Of a stretch of 64,000 bases of DNA, positions 1 through 9,431 are shown piece after piece (within the stretch, counting starts at the first letter, position 1; each line of letters begins with the position of its first letter). A program made the position numbers and the translations under genes. Source of the DNA: JADZAI01 sp046348585 (GTDB lineage: Bacteria; Pseudomonadota; Alphaproteobacteria; Micropepsales; Micropepsaceae); NCBI GenBank assembly GCA_046348585.1, contig JAXMDZ010000001.1, positions 186,001 through 250,000 on the forward strand. The letters are read 5' to 3'. The notes below the pieces were generated by a model. It saw only the letters and a program-made list of their open reading frames with translations, was not told where the DNA came from and ran no database searches.

Positions 1-900
1 ACCGATCGGACCGCCGCCCTTGCAGCCCTCGCCGCCCGCCTCGCCGCCTCGTTCGCGGGGCTGGCCGACAAGCCGGAAGAAACGCCGGAGGGCACCGCGC
101 GGGCGCTGTGGCTGGCGGCCGCGGGCGTGTCCGTCTCGGTCGAGGCCGCCGCGAGCGCGGCGCTGCCGGAACTCGGCGCGGAAGGGACGGCGGCGCTGGA
201 GGCGCTGGCCGCAAGGCGTCTCGGCGGCGAGCCGCTCGCCCACATCACCGGCCGCCAGCGTTTCATGGGGCTCGACTTCCTCGCGGGGCCGGAGGCGCTG
301 GTGCCGCGCAAGGAGACCGAATTGCTGGGGCGACTGGCGCTCGGCAAATTGCAGGCGGCGCGTGCGGCCGGGAGCGCGCCGCTCGCCATCGACGTCTGCA
401 CCGGGTCGGGCAATCTGGCGGTGGCGCTCGCCGTGCATGTGCCGGACGCCCGCCTCCATGCCGCCGATCTGTCGCCGGAGGCGGTGGCGCTCGCCCGCCG
501 CAATGCCGATCTGCACGGCGTCGGCGATCGCATCGTCTTCGCCGACGGCGATCTCTTCGCGCCGCTGCCGCGCGCGGCGCTCGCCCGCGCCGCCGATCTC
601 GTCGTCTGCAATCCGCCCTATATCTCGTCGGCCAAGGTCGAGACCATGCCGGAGGAGATCGCCCGCTTCGAGCCGCGCCTCGCCTTCGACGGCGGGGCGT
701 TCGGGCTCAGCATCGTCGGGCGGCTGACCAAGGAAGCGCCGGACTTCCTCAAGCCCGGCGGCTGGCTCTGCTTCGAGATCGGCAAGGGCCAGGGCCCCTA
801 TTGGCAGAAGACGCTGGGGCGCATGAGCGCCTATCGCGCGCTGGAGACCGTCGCCGACGCGGACGGCGACATCCGCGCGCTGGCGGCCGAAGCGCTCTAG
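1..900 (+). CDS. PrmC/HemK-like class I methyltransferase, 5' end missing
   Basis: The frame is open from the first base, so the gene starts upstream of the window; 299 residues are visible. The class I SAM-binding motif I (IDVCTGSGNLAVAL, about nt 388-430) and the NPPY motif (about nt 609-620) are those of N5-glutamine and amino-methyltransferases of the HemK/PrmC family. Genuine PrmC methylates release factors and usually sits beside prfA. No prfA is visible here, so the substrate is open. The gene converges on the flippase gene with a 4-base overlap of stop codons. Family is fairly sure, substrate unknown. Confidence 0.8.
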   Translation, partial: TDRTAALAALAARLAASFAGLADKPEETPEGTARALWLAAAGVSVSVEAAASAALPELGAEGTAALEALAARRLGGEPLAHITGRQRFMGLDFLAGPEALVPRKETELLGRLALGKLQAARAAGSAPLAIDVCTGSGNLAVALAVHVPDARLHAADLSPEAVALARRNADLHGVGDRIVFADGDLFAPLPRAALARAADLVVCNPPYISSAKVETMPEEIARFEPRLAFDGGAFGLSIVGRLTKEAPDFLKPGGWLCFEIGKGQGPYWQKTLGRMSAYRALETVADADGDIRALAAEAL

Positions 901-2324
901 CGCCGCCGGGCCGTCCGCCAGGCGCGAAGGCGCGGCCACCAGAGCGCGGCGGCGGAAAGTCCATAGACGAGAACGCCGGCGAGCACCGGCAGCGCGAGGC
1001 CGCGCCAGCCGTCACCCTGCGGCAGCAGCGCGACCGCGCCGGTCATCAGCGCCGTCGCGGCGGCGATGCGCGCAAGATCGCCGCGGCGCAGGAAATAGCC
1101 GGTGAGCCGGGCGGCGAGCGCCTGCGCCGAGGCCGCCCCGATGAGCGAGGCGAGCGCCGCGCCGCCGAGCGCGCCGGGAAGACCCCAGAGCGCAAGGCCA
1201 AGGGCGCAGAGCGCGACGGTCGAGGCCGCCTCGATCAGCGCCGTCAGCGCCGCCGCGCGCGTGCGGCCGAAGACCAGCAGCGCCTGTTCGGGGCCGTGTT
1301 CGCGGAACGCCTTGAGCCCGCCCGCCGCCAGCGCCAGCGGCAGCAGCAGGGCGGTCGCGGCGCGGAAGGGTTCGGCGACCGCGAGCGCCGCGAAGGGTGC
1401 GGCGACCAGCGCGCCGCCGGCGATCGCCGGAGCGAGCAGGAAGAGCAGCAGCGCGCCGTTGTCGGCGAGCTGCGCCCGCGCGCCTTCCGCGCCATGGTGG
1501 TCCAGCTCGCGGATCGCGGCGGCGAAGGTCGCCCCCGTCACCAGCAGCGAGACGAAGGCCCCGATGCGCAGGCCGAGCCACCACGCCGTCGTGACGAGGC
1601 CGACGCCCGCCGCGCCCGCCCCCATCTCGACGATCAGCCGGACGCCGTGATTGGCGAGCCATTCGAGGAGATTGGCGGCGATGAGTGGCGCGCCGTAGAG
1701 CCACGAGGCCGAGAGCATCGCGCGGTCGAAGCGCGGCCGCGCCGGGCGGAAGCGCATGAAGACGAGGCCGCCAGCGAGGCTGAGGCCCTGCGCCAGCGCA
1801 TAGGCGAGAAGCAGCGCCTCGGCGGTCGGCGACACAACGGCGAGCGCCACGAGGCCGAGCGCGAGGCCGCCGAGCGGGCCGCCCGCCTGAAGGATCGTGA
1901 AGGCGAGATCGCTGTCCTCGGCGCGCGCCCGCGCCGCGAAATGCGTCGCCAGGTTGCGCGTCACCGTGAAGGCGGCGACGGCGGCGAGGAAATCCGCGCC
2001 CAGCGGCGCGTCGGTGAAGGCGGCGATCGCGGCGACGGCGAGGATCGCCTGGACGATCGCCGAGCCGATCTGCACGGCGGTTTCGGCGGCGTTCAGCCGG
2101 GCGAGAGCCTCCGGCGCGCCATGCGCGGCGGCGTGGCGCTGCACATAGGCGGTCCACCAGGCGACGATGCCGTAATAGACGAGTTCCTGCGCCGCCCAGG
2201 CGAGGGCGTAAACGCCGAGCGCCTCGACCGAGAGATAATGCGTGAAGGCGACCGCCGCCGCCATCTGCGCCAGCGGCCCGGCGATCTGGCCGGGCAGCGT
2301 GCGCAAGGTGCGGCCGAGCAGCAT
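897..2324 (-). CDS. Polysaccharide/lipid flippase-like membrane protein (Wzx/MATE type)
   Basis: The 475-residue protein is almost entirely hydrophobic helices (about 12 expected) with short Arg-containing loops. This is the pattern of polysaccharide transporters that flip lipid-linked glycans across the inner membrane. It is the last gene of the minus-strand operon running from 8287, one base after the NAD-synthase-like gene, so it is probably cotranscribed. It could export the product assembled by the upstream ligase, ACP and amidotransferase genes. That link is inference; only the membrane topology and general family resemblance are visible. Confidence 0.7.
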   Translation of the reverse strand: MLLGRTLRTLPGQIAGPLAQMAAAVAFTHYLSVEALGVYALAWAAQELVYYGIVAWWTAYVQRHAAAHGAPEALARLNAAETAVQIGSAIVQAILAVAAIAAFTDAPLGADFLAAVAAFTVTRNLATHFAARARAEDSDLAFTILQAGGPLGGLALGLVALAVVSPTAEALLLAYALAQGLSLAGGLVFMRFRPARPRFDRAMLSASWLYGAPLIAANLLEWLANHGVRLIVEMGAGAAGVGLVTTAWWLGLRIGAFVSLLVTGATFAAAIRELDHHGAEGARAQLADNGALLLFLLAPAIAGGALVAAPFAALAVAEPFRAATALLLPLALAAGGLKAFREHGPEQALLVFGRTRAAALTALIEAASTVALCALGLALWGLPGALGGAALASLIGAASAQALAARLTGYFLRRGDLARIAAATALMTGAVALLPQGDGWRGLALPVLAGVLVYGLSAAALWWPRLRAWRTARRR

Positions 2325-2325
2325 C

Positions 2326-3306
2326 TCAGCGCGGGCGGGCGAACAGGATCGGCGCCTCGTGCAGATAGCTCGTGGCGGCGCGCTTGGCCGCGATGTCGCG
2401 CCAGATCACCGCGACCTCATCGGCGCTGAGACCGGCCTTGGCCGCCGTCGTCTCCGCGCTGAAGCCGTTTTCGAGGCCGTGCATGCACACGTCCATCACC
2501 TTGTAGGGCGCGGAGAAATAGAACTCCTCCTGGCTCTGCGGCAGCGACCAGGTGTCGGTGGTCGGCGGGCGGGCGCAGATCTCGGCGGGCAGGCCGAGAT
2601 GGGCGGCGAGCTGATAGACCTGGGACTTGTAGAGATGGGCGATCGGCTTGAAGTCGGCCGCGCCGTCGCCGTTCTTCACGAAGAAGCCCTGATCGTATTC
2701 GAGCAGGTTGGGCGTGCCCGCGACCGCGTAGCCGAGGCGGTCGGCGTGGTAGTATTCGAGCTGCTTGCGCGTGCGCTGCTTCATGTTCGCGGCCGCGATG
2801 ACGCCGCGATAGACCTCGGCCGACATGCGGTGGCGGGTCTGTTCGCCGCCGGGCGATTCGACCACGAGATAGGAAATGGCGTAGCCGGCGGCGGTATCGC
2901 CGAGCACGATCTTGCATTTCCAGTCCGGCCCGTAGGACGGCACCGCCAGGCGGATGAAGCCGTCGCGGCGCGCGTAGCAGCCGGCGGCGTCGAGCGAGGG
3001 GCCGATATCCTCCACCACCGTCTCGATGCCGAGGTGATCGGCGACGAGGCGGCCGAGGCGCAGGCTGTCGGGATCGGAATCGCGTTCGGGCATCAGCACG
3101 CCGAGCACGCGCTTGTGGCCCAGCGCCGCGACGCAGAGCGCCGCCGTCACCGAACTGTCGATGCCGCCCGAGAGGCCGAGCACCGCGCCGCGCCGCTTGA
3201 GCGTTCCGGTGACCGCGTTGCGGATGGCGTCCGCGAGGCGCGCGGTTTCGGCCGCCGCGTCGAGTTCGAGCAGCGTGAGGTCGGGGGCGGGACGCGGGGC
3301 GCTCAT
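2326..3306 (-). CDS. NAD(+) synthase family protein, ammonia-dependent type
   Basis: At 326 residues this is an N-type ATP pyrophosphatase with the PP-loop SGGIDSS at residues 46-52. The NadE-type regions are also present: the stretch around KQRTRKQLEYYHAD, the GTPNLLEYDQGFFVKNGDG region, and HLYKSQVYQLA. NadE adenylates nicotinate adenine dinucleotide and amidates it with ammonia. No glutaminase domain is fused, so ammonia or a partner would supply nitrogen. Its start overlaps the end of the AMP-ligase gene by 4 bases. Its place in a ligase/ACP/amidotransferase operon suggests it may be a specialised paralogue rather than the housekeeping NadE. The family call is strong, the physiological role uncertain. 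Confidence 0.8.
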   Translation of the reverse strand: MSAPRPAPDLTLLELDAAAETARLADAIRNAVTGTLKRRGAVLGLSGGIDSSVTAALCVAALGHKRVLGVLMPERDSDPDSLRLGRLVADHLGIETVVEDIGPSLDAAGCYARRDGFIRLAVPSYGPDWKCKIVLGDTAAGYAISYLVVESPGGEQTRHRMSAEVYRGVIAAANMKQRTRKQLEYYHADRLGYAVAGTPNLLEYDQGFFVKNGDGAADFKPIAHLYKSQVYQLAAHLGLPAEICARPPTTDTWSLPQSQEEFYFSAPYKVMDVCMHGLENGFSAETTAAKAGLSADEVAVIWRDIAAKRAATSYLHEAPILFARPR

Positions 3307-4841
3307 CGGGCGGCTTCCATTTCTTCGGCGATCTGGCGGCGATCGACCTTGCCGTTCTCGCTGGTCGGCAGCGTGTCGCGGAACTCGACGAGCTTGGGGA
3401 CCATGAAGTCCTCAAGGCTCTGCGCGCAATGGCGGATGACGTCGCGCTCGCTGAGCGCGGCGCCGGGACGGAGCGCCACCACCGCTTTCAGCGCCATGCC
3501 GAGCACGCCGTCCGGCACGCCGACGACCGCCGCCGCCGCGATGCCGTCGAGCGCGTAGAGCGCGGTTTCGACTTCCTTGGGGCTGACCTTTTCGCCGCGC
3601 GTCTTGATGATGTCGTCCTTGCGCGCGACGAAATAGAGAAAGCCTTCCGCGTCGCGGCGGAAGAGATCGCCGGTGTAGAGCACCTTCTCCCACGGGAACG
3701 GGCCCTGGCGCAGCGCCTTGGCGGTCGCCGCCTCGTTGCGCCAATAGCCCTTCATCACATGGGGGCCGCGAATGACGAGTTCGCCGGTTTCGCCGCGCGG
3801 CACTTCCTTGCCGTCCTCGCCGACGACGAAAGCCTCGGTGCCGGGGATGGCGATGCCGACCGAGCCCGGACGCCGGTCGAGTTCGGCGGGGGGCAGATAG
3901 GTGCAGCGCTTGCACTCGGTGAGGCCGTACATCGAATAGAGCGTCGCGCCCGCGAAGAGATCGCGCAGCGCCTGGATATGGGCGGGCGGCAGCGCCGCCG
4001 CCGTGTTGGTGATGTAGCGCAGGTCCGGGAAGTCGCCGGGCGCGATGTCCTTCATCTGGAGGATCAGCGAAGCCATGGTCGGCACCAGCGGCAGGCCGGT
4101 GACGCGCTCGGCGATCGCCTTGTCGAGGATGGCGCGCGGGAAGGCGAAGGATTTTTCGAGCACCAGACGGGCGCCCACCTTCATCGCCATCAGCACCTGG
4201 TAGAGGCCGTAGTCGAACGAGACCGGCAGCACGTTGAGGATGACGTCGGCCTCGGTGTTCTCAAGATAGGTGGTGATCGAGGTCGCGGCGGCGTCGACGT
4301 TCTGATGCGTCATCATCACGCCCTTGGGGAAGCCCGTCGAACCAGAGGTATAGACGAGCATCGCAAGGTCGATCTCGATGCCCGCGAAGGCGAGCGGCCC
4401 GGAGGGCGCATCGGCGATCGCCGCTTCGAGATCGTCGAAGCCGGCGGGCGAGCCGCCCGCCGCCAGCGCGAAACGCACCGAAGGCGCATCGGCCATCGCC
4501 TCGGCGGCGACCGGCGCGAGGCGGGCGAGCGTGACGACCGCCGCCGCCTCGCTGTCGGTGAGGATGAAGGCGAGCTTGGCGGCCTTCGTCGACGGGTTGA
4601 CCGGGCAGAAGACGCCGCCCGCCTTCAGCACCGCGAAGATCGAGACGACCGTCTCCCAGGCATTGTCCATGAAGAGGACGACGCGCTCGCCGCGCTTGAG
4701 GCCGCGCGCCGCGAGCGCCGCCGCAAGGCGGTCGCTGAGATCGTCAAGCTCGCCATAGGCGAACTGCCGCCCACCCGCGGTCAGCGCCGTCTTGGCCGGA
4801 AGGCGGCGGGCGCTGTTGCGCAGGAAATCCTCGACACGCAT
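3303..4841 (-). CDS. AMP-forming acyl ligase (ANL superfamily)
   Basis: This 512-residue enzyme has the phosphate-binding loop YTSGSTGFPKG near residues 164-174, the YGLTE motif, the hinge YTGDLFRRDAEGFLYFVARKDD, and a C-terminal catalytic lysine in SENGKVDRRQ. ANL enzymes adenylate a carboxylic acid and pass it to CoA or to a carrier protein. The acyl carrier protein gene lies 22 bases upstream in the same operon, so the likely reaction is loading an acid onto that ACP (inference). The substrate cannot be read from sequence. The start is the ATG at 4841. Confidence 0.85.
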   Translation of the reverse strand: MRVEDFLRNSARRLPAKTALTAGGRQFAYGELDDLSDRLAAALAARGLKRGERVVLFMDNAWETVVSIFAVLKAGGVFCPVNPSTKAAKLAFILTDSEAAAVVTLARLAPVAAEAMADAPSVRFALAAGGSPAGFDDLEAAIADAPSGPLAFAGIEIDLAMLVYTSGSTGFPKGVMMTHQNVDAAATSITTYLENTEADVILNVLPVSFDYGLYQVLMAMKVGARLVLEKSFAFPRAILDKAIAERVTGLPLVPTMASLILQMKDIAPGDFPDLRYITNTAAALPPAHIQALRDLFAGATLYSMYGLTECKRCTYLPPAELDRRPGSVGIAIPGTEAFVVGEDGKEVPRGETGELVIRGPHVMKGYWRNEAATAKALRQGPFPWEKVLYTGDLFRRDAEGFLYFVARKDDIIKTRGEKVSPKEVETALYALDGIAAAAVVGVPDGVLGMALKAVVALRPGAALSERDVIRHCAQSLEDFMVPKLVEFRDTLPTSENGKVDRRQIAEEMEAAR

Positions 4842-4863
4842 GGCCGGCGCTTCCCTTCCGCGC

Positions 4864-5127
4864 TCAGGCCGCGGCCGCGGCCGGGTTCTTCGAGGCCACG
4901 AAGGCGACGATGGCCGCGATGCTATCGAGATTGGCGGGAACGATCTCGGCGTCGCCGATCTGGATGGCGAAGCGTTCCTCGAGGAAGGAGACGAGTTCGA
5001 GCACGCCGGTCGAGTCGATGAGGCCTTCCTCGATCAGCGAACGGTCGGCGGCGAGCGCCGAGGCGTCGCCGCCATACATGAAGTTCTCGGCGATGAAGGC
5101 GCGCAGCGCGGTTTCGGTGGACGACAT
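4864..5127 (-). CDS. Acyl carrier protein
   Basis: This 87-residue acidic helical protein carries the phosphopantetheine attachment motif DST (Ser39) inside LIDSTGVLELV. It is a dedicated carrier rather than the fatty-acid synthase AcpP, because it sits between an asparagine synthetase and an AMP ligase instead of with fab genes. Ser39 would be modified with 4'-phosphopantetheine and charged by the neighbouring ligase. The C-terminal Ala-rich tail (NPAAAAA) is dispensable-looking. The 18-base gap to the asparagine synthetase gene supports cotranscription. Confidence 0.88.
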   Translation of the reverse strand: MSSTETALRAFIAENFMYGGDASALAADRSLIEEGLIDSTGVLELVSFLEERFAIQIGDAEIVPANLDSIAAIVAFVASKNPAAAAA

Positions 5128-5145
5128 GGAGGCTCTCCCAGGCGA

Positions 5146-7113
5146 TCAGACGGAACGGGCGAGGCGCGGGGCCGTCGCCGATGCGGTGAGGGACGGGCCG
5201 CAGAAGCGGCGGCGGACGAGTTCGGCGGTGGCGATGCCGACAAGGGCGGCGTTTTCGGCGAAGCCGAGCGACGAGGTGCGGTGCGCCTTGGCCGCGAGGC
5301 GGGCAACGGCGGCAGGCTCGAAGAGGCCGCTCGCGGCGAGCGCCTCGGGCGCGAACAGCGCGCCGAGCTGAGGGTCGGCTTCCGGCCCGAAGAAGACGCC
5401 GGCTTCCGGCGCGCGATAGGGCTGCTTGGGGCGCTGGGCGATCTCGGGCGGCAAATCGTTCTTCAGCGCGGCGCGCAGGATGTGCTTTTCGGCGAGGCCC
5501 TTGAGCTTCAGTTCCGGGTGAAGCCCGGCGGCGAACTCCACCACCCGGTGGTCGAGGAAGGGGAAGCGGCCTTCGACGCCGTGCGCCATCGCCACGCGGT
5601 CGCCCTGCGAGGAGAGGATGTAGCCGGGCAGGAGATGCGTCGTTTCGAGATACTGCGCCTGCGACAGCGGGTGCCAGTGCGCGAATGCGGCCGGAAGGCC
5701 CGCGCGCAATTCGTCGAGCGCGTCGTAGCCGGCGGTCGCGCGCTTGACCTCGGCGGAGAAGAACATCCTGGCGCGGGAGGTCGTGCGGTAGCGCGGCAGA
5801 TGCGAGAACAGCGGGTCGGCGAGATCGGCGGGGCTGGCCCCGAAGAAGGCAGCGAGGAATTGCGGCGACTGGCTCTGCACGCGCGGCAGATAGGGATAGA
5901 GGCGCTGGAGCAGGCGCGGACGGCGCTCCGACCCCGGCTGGCGCGCGACGAAGCGGCGGAGCTTCGCCTCCTTGAAGATGTCGTAGCCGCCGAGCACCTC
6001 GTCGGCCCCTTCGCCGGTGAGGACGACCTTGAGGCCGTCCCGGCGGACGGCGTCCGACAAGAGGAACAGCGGCGCGGGCGAGGTGCGCAGGATCGCCCGC
6101 TCGCCATGCGCCGCGACCGCCGGCATGGCGCGCGAGATGTCGCCCGCCCCGCAGGCGATCGCCAGATGGCGCGTGCCGAGGGCGCGGCTCATCGTCTGCT
6201 GGAAGGCGCTTTCGTCGAACTCGGCGTCCTCGAAGGTGACCGAGAAGGTGCGCAACCCCTCGCCCACTTCGGCGCGGGCGAGGGCCGCGACGACGCAGGA
6301 ATCGAGACCGCCCGAGAGATAGGCCCCGACCGGCACGTCGGCGCGCAGGCGGATGCGGGTGGCGTCGGCGAGCAGCGCGCGGAGTTCCTCGCCCGCCGCG
6401 CGCTCGTCCTGGTGCGGCGTCTCGCCGGCCCGGGGGAAGTCGAGCGACCAGTAGCGGCGGATCGCCGGCGCGCCGCCGCTGCGCACCAGCAGCATGTGGC
6501 CGGGCGGCAGTTCGGCGATGTCGGCAAAGCCGGTGCGCGGGGCGATCGGCGCCCAGGTCGTGAAGATCTGATCGAGGGCGACGAGATCGAGTTCGGCCTC
6601 GATGCCGGGGACGGCGAAGAGGCACTTCATCTCCGAGGCGAAGGCGAGCAGCGGGCCGCGCCGCGCGTAGAAGAGTGGCCGCACGCCGATGCGGTCGCGC
6701 GCCAGCATCAGCCGCCGCTCGGTCCTGTCCCACAGCGCGAAGGCGAAATCGCCGTTGAGCCGCGTCACGCAGTCCGGCCCCATCGCGCGGTAGAGATTGA
6801 GGATGACTTCGGTGTCGGAGGTCGTGCGGAAGACATAGCCGCGGGCGATGAGGTCGTCGCGCAGTTCGCGGTAGTTGAAGATCTCGCCGTTGAAGCTGAT
6901 CGCCAGCGTCTCGCCGGAATCCGTCATCGGCTGCGCGCCGGTCGACAGATCGACGATGCTGAGCCGGGTATGGGCGAGGCCGCAGGGGCCGTCGACGAGG
7001 ACGCCCGAACCGTCGGGTCCGCGATGGACGATCGCCGCCGCCATGCGTTCCAGCACGGCGCGGCGCTCGGCCTCGCCCGCCTCCATGTCCAGATATCCCG
7101 CTATGCCGCACAT
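5146..7113 (-). CDS. asnB: Asparagine synthetase-type glutamine amidotransferase
   Basis: The 655-residue enzyme begins MCGIAGYLD, so Cys2 is the class II glutaminase nucleophile after Met removal. Glutaminase signatures RGPDG (31-35) and SFNGEIFNYREL follow, then the synthetase PP-loop SGGLDS at 267-272. AsnB-type enzymes activate a carboxylate with ATP and amidate it with glutamine-derived ammonia. In sugar or lipid pathways, family members act on substrates other than aspartate. Placement beside a dedicated ACP and ligase suggests such a specialised role (inference). The start is fixed by the catalytic Cys2. Confidence 0.85.
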   Translation of the reverse strand: MCGIAGYLDMEAGEAERRAVLERMAAAIVHRGPDGSGVLVDGPCGLAHTRLSIVDLSTGAQPMTDSGETLAISFNGEIFNYRELRDDLIARGYVFRTTSDTEVILNLYRAMGPDCVTRLNGDFAFALWDRTERRLMLARDRIGVRPLFYARRGPLLAFASEMKCLFAVPGIEAELDLVALDQIFTTWAPIAPRTGFADIAELPPGHMLLVRSGGAPAIRRYWSLDFPRAGETPHQDERAAGEELRALLADATRIRLRADVPVGAYLSGGLDSCVVAALARAEVGEGLRTFSVTFEDAEFDESAFQQTMSRALGTRHLAIACGAGDISRAMPAVAAHGERAILRTSPAPLFLLSDAVRRDGLKVVLTGEGADEVLGGYDIFKEAKLRRFVARQPGSERRPRLLQRLYPYLPRVQSQSPQFLAAFFGASPADLADPLFSHLPRYRTTSRARMFFSAEVKRATAGYDALDELRAGLPAAFAHWHPLSQAQYLETTHLLPGYILSSQGDRVAMAHGVEGRFPFLDHRVVEFAAGLHPELKLKGLAEKHILRAALKNDLPPEIAQRPKQPYRAPEAGVFFGPEADPQLGALFAPEALAASGLFEPAAVARLAAKAHRTSSLGFAENAALVGIATAELVRRRFCGPSLTASATAPRLARSV

Positions 7114-7135
7114 CGCGCTTCGCCCTTCCCGCCCG

Positions 7136-8287
7136 TCACGCGAAATCGTCGCTGACGAGGCGCAGCCAGGTCTCGCCGAAGAAGCCGCCGAACGGCGCGG
7201 AACCGGCCTCCAGCGCCTGCATCAGCGCGGCGTCGTCGGTGTCGGCGACGGTGGCGCCGCGATGGCGCAGGATGCAGCCCGCCTTGAACAGCGCGTCCAT
7301 GATGCCGGGATGGCTCTGGCCGCGCGCGCCGACGCAGCCTTCGGCCGCCGCGAAGCCGAGCAGGCTGGCGAAGACCGCCTCGCCCTGTCGCGGCAGGGCG
7401 ACGAGCTGAAGCGTCTGCGCCACCGCGCCGCGCCTGGCGTAGACGAGATAGCAGCCGATGACGCGCCCGCCCTTGTCGCGCACCACGCGGCGGTAGAGCG
7501 GGCCGTGGCGTTTCTTGCGGGCGGCCTCGGCGAGGAACCAGCGCCCGGCCACGGGGTCGGGGTCGAGCGTCACAGCGAAGCCCGACGTCACCTCGGCGAA
7601 GGCGGAGAGCCAGGTTTCGTCGTCGACCGTCTCGCCGGACCAGGCGAGCGGCGCGCCCGTCCGGCGGCGGCCGACGAGTCCGGCGAGGCCCGAGGCCGGG
7701 GCGAGCAGCGCCGCCAGCGGTCCGGGCAGCTTGTTGCGCAGCACCGAGACGCCGAAGCCGGCGGTGCGGATGATCGACAGCCATTCGAGGCTGGCGAGCG
7801 GCAGCGTGCGGCCGCCGATGCGTTCCCACAGCGTCTTGGAGGTCCAGTTGGCGGTGTCGCCGAGCGAGAGCGCCTGCGGCCCCGACATATAGGCGCGCAT
7901 CAGCCGCGCCCCGGCCATCGGCTGGCGGGCGGGATCGCGCACCATCAGCGCGCCGGCGACCGAGGCCCGGAGCGGCGCGCCGCGAAAGCGCAGCCTGAGC
8001 GGCAGCACGCCGATGAAGCCCTCGATGCGGCCGTCCGCGTCCGCGAACACCAGCGAGGGCGTTTCGGGATCGTACCAGGGATGGTCGAGATAGACGTCCT
8101 TCAGATGCGCGACGAGGGCGGCGGGCGGCGATCCGCCGGCGCGCTGGAAGACGTGGCGGAAGAGGCGCGCGACTTCGGGCAGGTCGGCGGCGACGAAGGG
8201 GCGCAGAAGAGGCGCGGCGGCGGGTGCGGGCGGTGCGTCATGCCCCCCCGCCGGCCGCTCGACCGGTACTGCCGCCGAATGACTCAC
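7136..8287 (-). CDS. GNAT-like acyltransferase, first gene of the operon
   Basis: This 383-residue protein has an N-terminal segment resembling a GNAT fold: LLRPFVAADLPEVARLFRHVF, then FADADGRIEGFIGVLPL and ASVAGALMVRDPARQPMAGARLM, where the acetyl-CoA loop would lie. A second, weaker half follows. I chose the GTG at 8287 because a GAGG ribosome-binding sequence lies 9 bases upstream and the residues added by the upstream ATG (8350) look non-conserved; a TATTAA resembling a -10 overlaps that ATG. It leads the operon to the asparagine synthetase gene (22-base gap). Substrate unknown; acyl transfer is inferred from fold only. Confidence 0.6.
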   Translation of the reverse strand: MSHSAAVPVERPAGGHDAPPAPAAAPLLRPFVAADLPEVARLFRHVFQRAGGSPPAALVAHLKDVYLDHPWYDPETPSLVFADADGRIEGFIGVLPLRLRFRGAPLRASVAGALMVRDPARQPMAGARLMRAYMSGPQALSLGDTANWTSKTLWERIGGRTLPLASLEWLSIIRTAGFGVSVLRNKLPGPLAALLAPASGLAGLVGRRRTGAPLAWSGETVDDETWLSAFAEVTSGFAVTLDPDPVAGRWFLAEAARKKRHGPLYRRVVRDKGGRVIGCYLVYARRGAVAQTLQLVALPRQGEAVFASLLGFAAAEGCVGARGQSHPGIMDALFKAGCILRHRGATVADTDDAALMQALEAGSAPFGGFFGETWLRLVSDDFA

Positions 8288-8416
8288 GCGCGCCGCCTCT
8301 GCCTGGCTCCTCGAGCCGAACGCGGAACACTCGCACGCCACGAGTGACATTCGCGTTAATAGCGGCGGAAACCGGCGGGCGGCGGCCGCGCGGCGGGGCG
8401 CGGCCGCCCTTAAGAC

Positions 8417-9400
8417 TCAGTTCAGCTTTGCCCCCGTGGCGGCGGCGATGACGGCGCGGGCCTCGGCGATCGCCGCCTCGGTGGTCTTGGCCCCGGCCGC
8501 GACGGCGTCGGCGAGCCCCATGAGATCGGGTCCGGTGACCGAGCCGTTCTCGGCCTCCTCGGCGACCGTCACGCCGTTGCCTTCGGCGATGGCCGCATCC
8601 CAGAAGCCGCGCACCGCCGCCCAGTAATCCCTGGTCTTCGTCCAATAGGCGTCGCCCTTGGCGACCGGGAAGTCGCCGTCGCGGCGATAGGTGTTGATGA
8701 CGAACTCGTGGACGATGGTCGTGGGCACGCCGCCCCGGAGGCCCATCTTGGCGTTGTCCTGCTCGTGGACCCAGCCCTTGGGCGTCAAGGCATGGCGGTT
8801 GATCGCGCGATAACGGTCGTAGGGCGGGTTGCGCACCGCGTCGCGGCGGGCGAGCGGCCGCCAGGTCTCGCCGCTGGTCCAGCGCGCGTCGCCGCCGTCG
8901 TAGCGCCAGCGGCCGACGCCGCCATAGCGCGGCGAGTCGTCGGTCTGCCAGACGGTCTGCGACCACGCGCCTTTGGCCTCGGCGGCCGGGACCGCCTCAA
9001 GAGTCCAGCGTCCCTTGCCGGCATAGGAGAGGACGCTGGCGGGTTCGTAGAGCCAGTCCTGCCGCCAGTGCTTGATGATGAAGGTCTGGCCGTTGTCCAT
9101 CTCCATCACCAGGATGTGCTGGAGAGAGATCTTGGTGTTCGTGTCCTCGATGACGCGGACGATCTCGTAGCCGCCGCTCTCCTTGGGTTTGATCGGCTCG
9201 TAGTCCGCGACGAAGGCGGCGGTTTCCTTGAAGTCGAAGGTGACGCGGTGATCGCCCGCCATGGCGAGGATCGACTGGCGGTCGCGCTGGAAATCGGCCT
9301 CGGGGACCGCGATCTGCGGCGCGGCGGCGGGCGGCGCGCCTTGCGTCGCGCAGGCCGAGAGCGCGAGCGCCATCGCCAGGGCGGCAAAGAGGGTCTTCAT
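8417..9400 (-). CDS. DUF6607 family lipoprotein
   Basis: The start is the ATG at 9400, which has an AAGGAAA ribosome-binding sequence and opens a lipoprotein signal (MKTLFAALAMALALSAC, lipidated Cys near residue 17). The 327-residue product is therefore probably anchored to a membrane facing the periplasm. The mature part has the features I associate with DUF6607 (WRQDWLYEP, WSQTVWQTDDSPRYGGVGRW, VHEFVINTYRR). Members tend to sit next to TonB-dependent receptors, as here, 31 bases downstream of one. A role in iron or heme acquisition is inferred from that partner; no enzyme motif is visible. Confidence 0.7.
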   Translation of the reverse strand: MKTLFAALAMALALSACATQGAPPAAAPQIAVPEADFQRDRQSILAMAGDHRVTFDFKETAAFVADYEPIKPKESGGYEIVRVIEDTNTKISLQHILVMEMDNGQTFIIKHWRQDWLYEPASVLSYAGKGRWTLEAVPAAEAKGAWSQTVWQTDDSPRYGGVGRWRYDGGDARWTSGETWRPLARRDAVRNPPYDRYRAINRHALTPKGWVHEQDNAKMGLRGGVPTTIVHEFVINTYRRDGDFPVAKGDAYWTKTRDYWAAVRGFWDAAIAEGNGVTVAEEAENGSVTGPDLMGLADAVAAGAKTTEAAIAEARAVIAAATGAKLN

Positions 9401-9431
9401 GCGGTTTTCCTTTTTCTCAAGCCGGAAGGGA

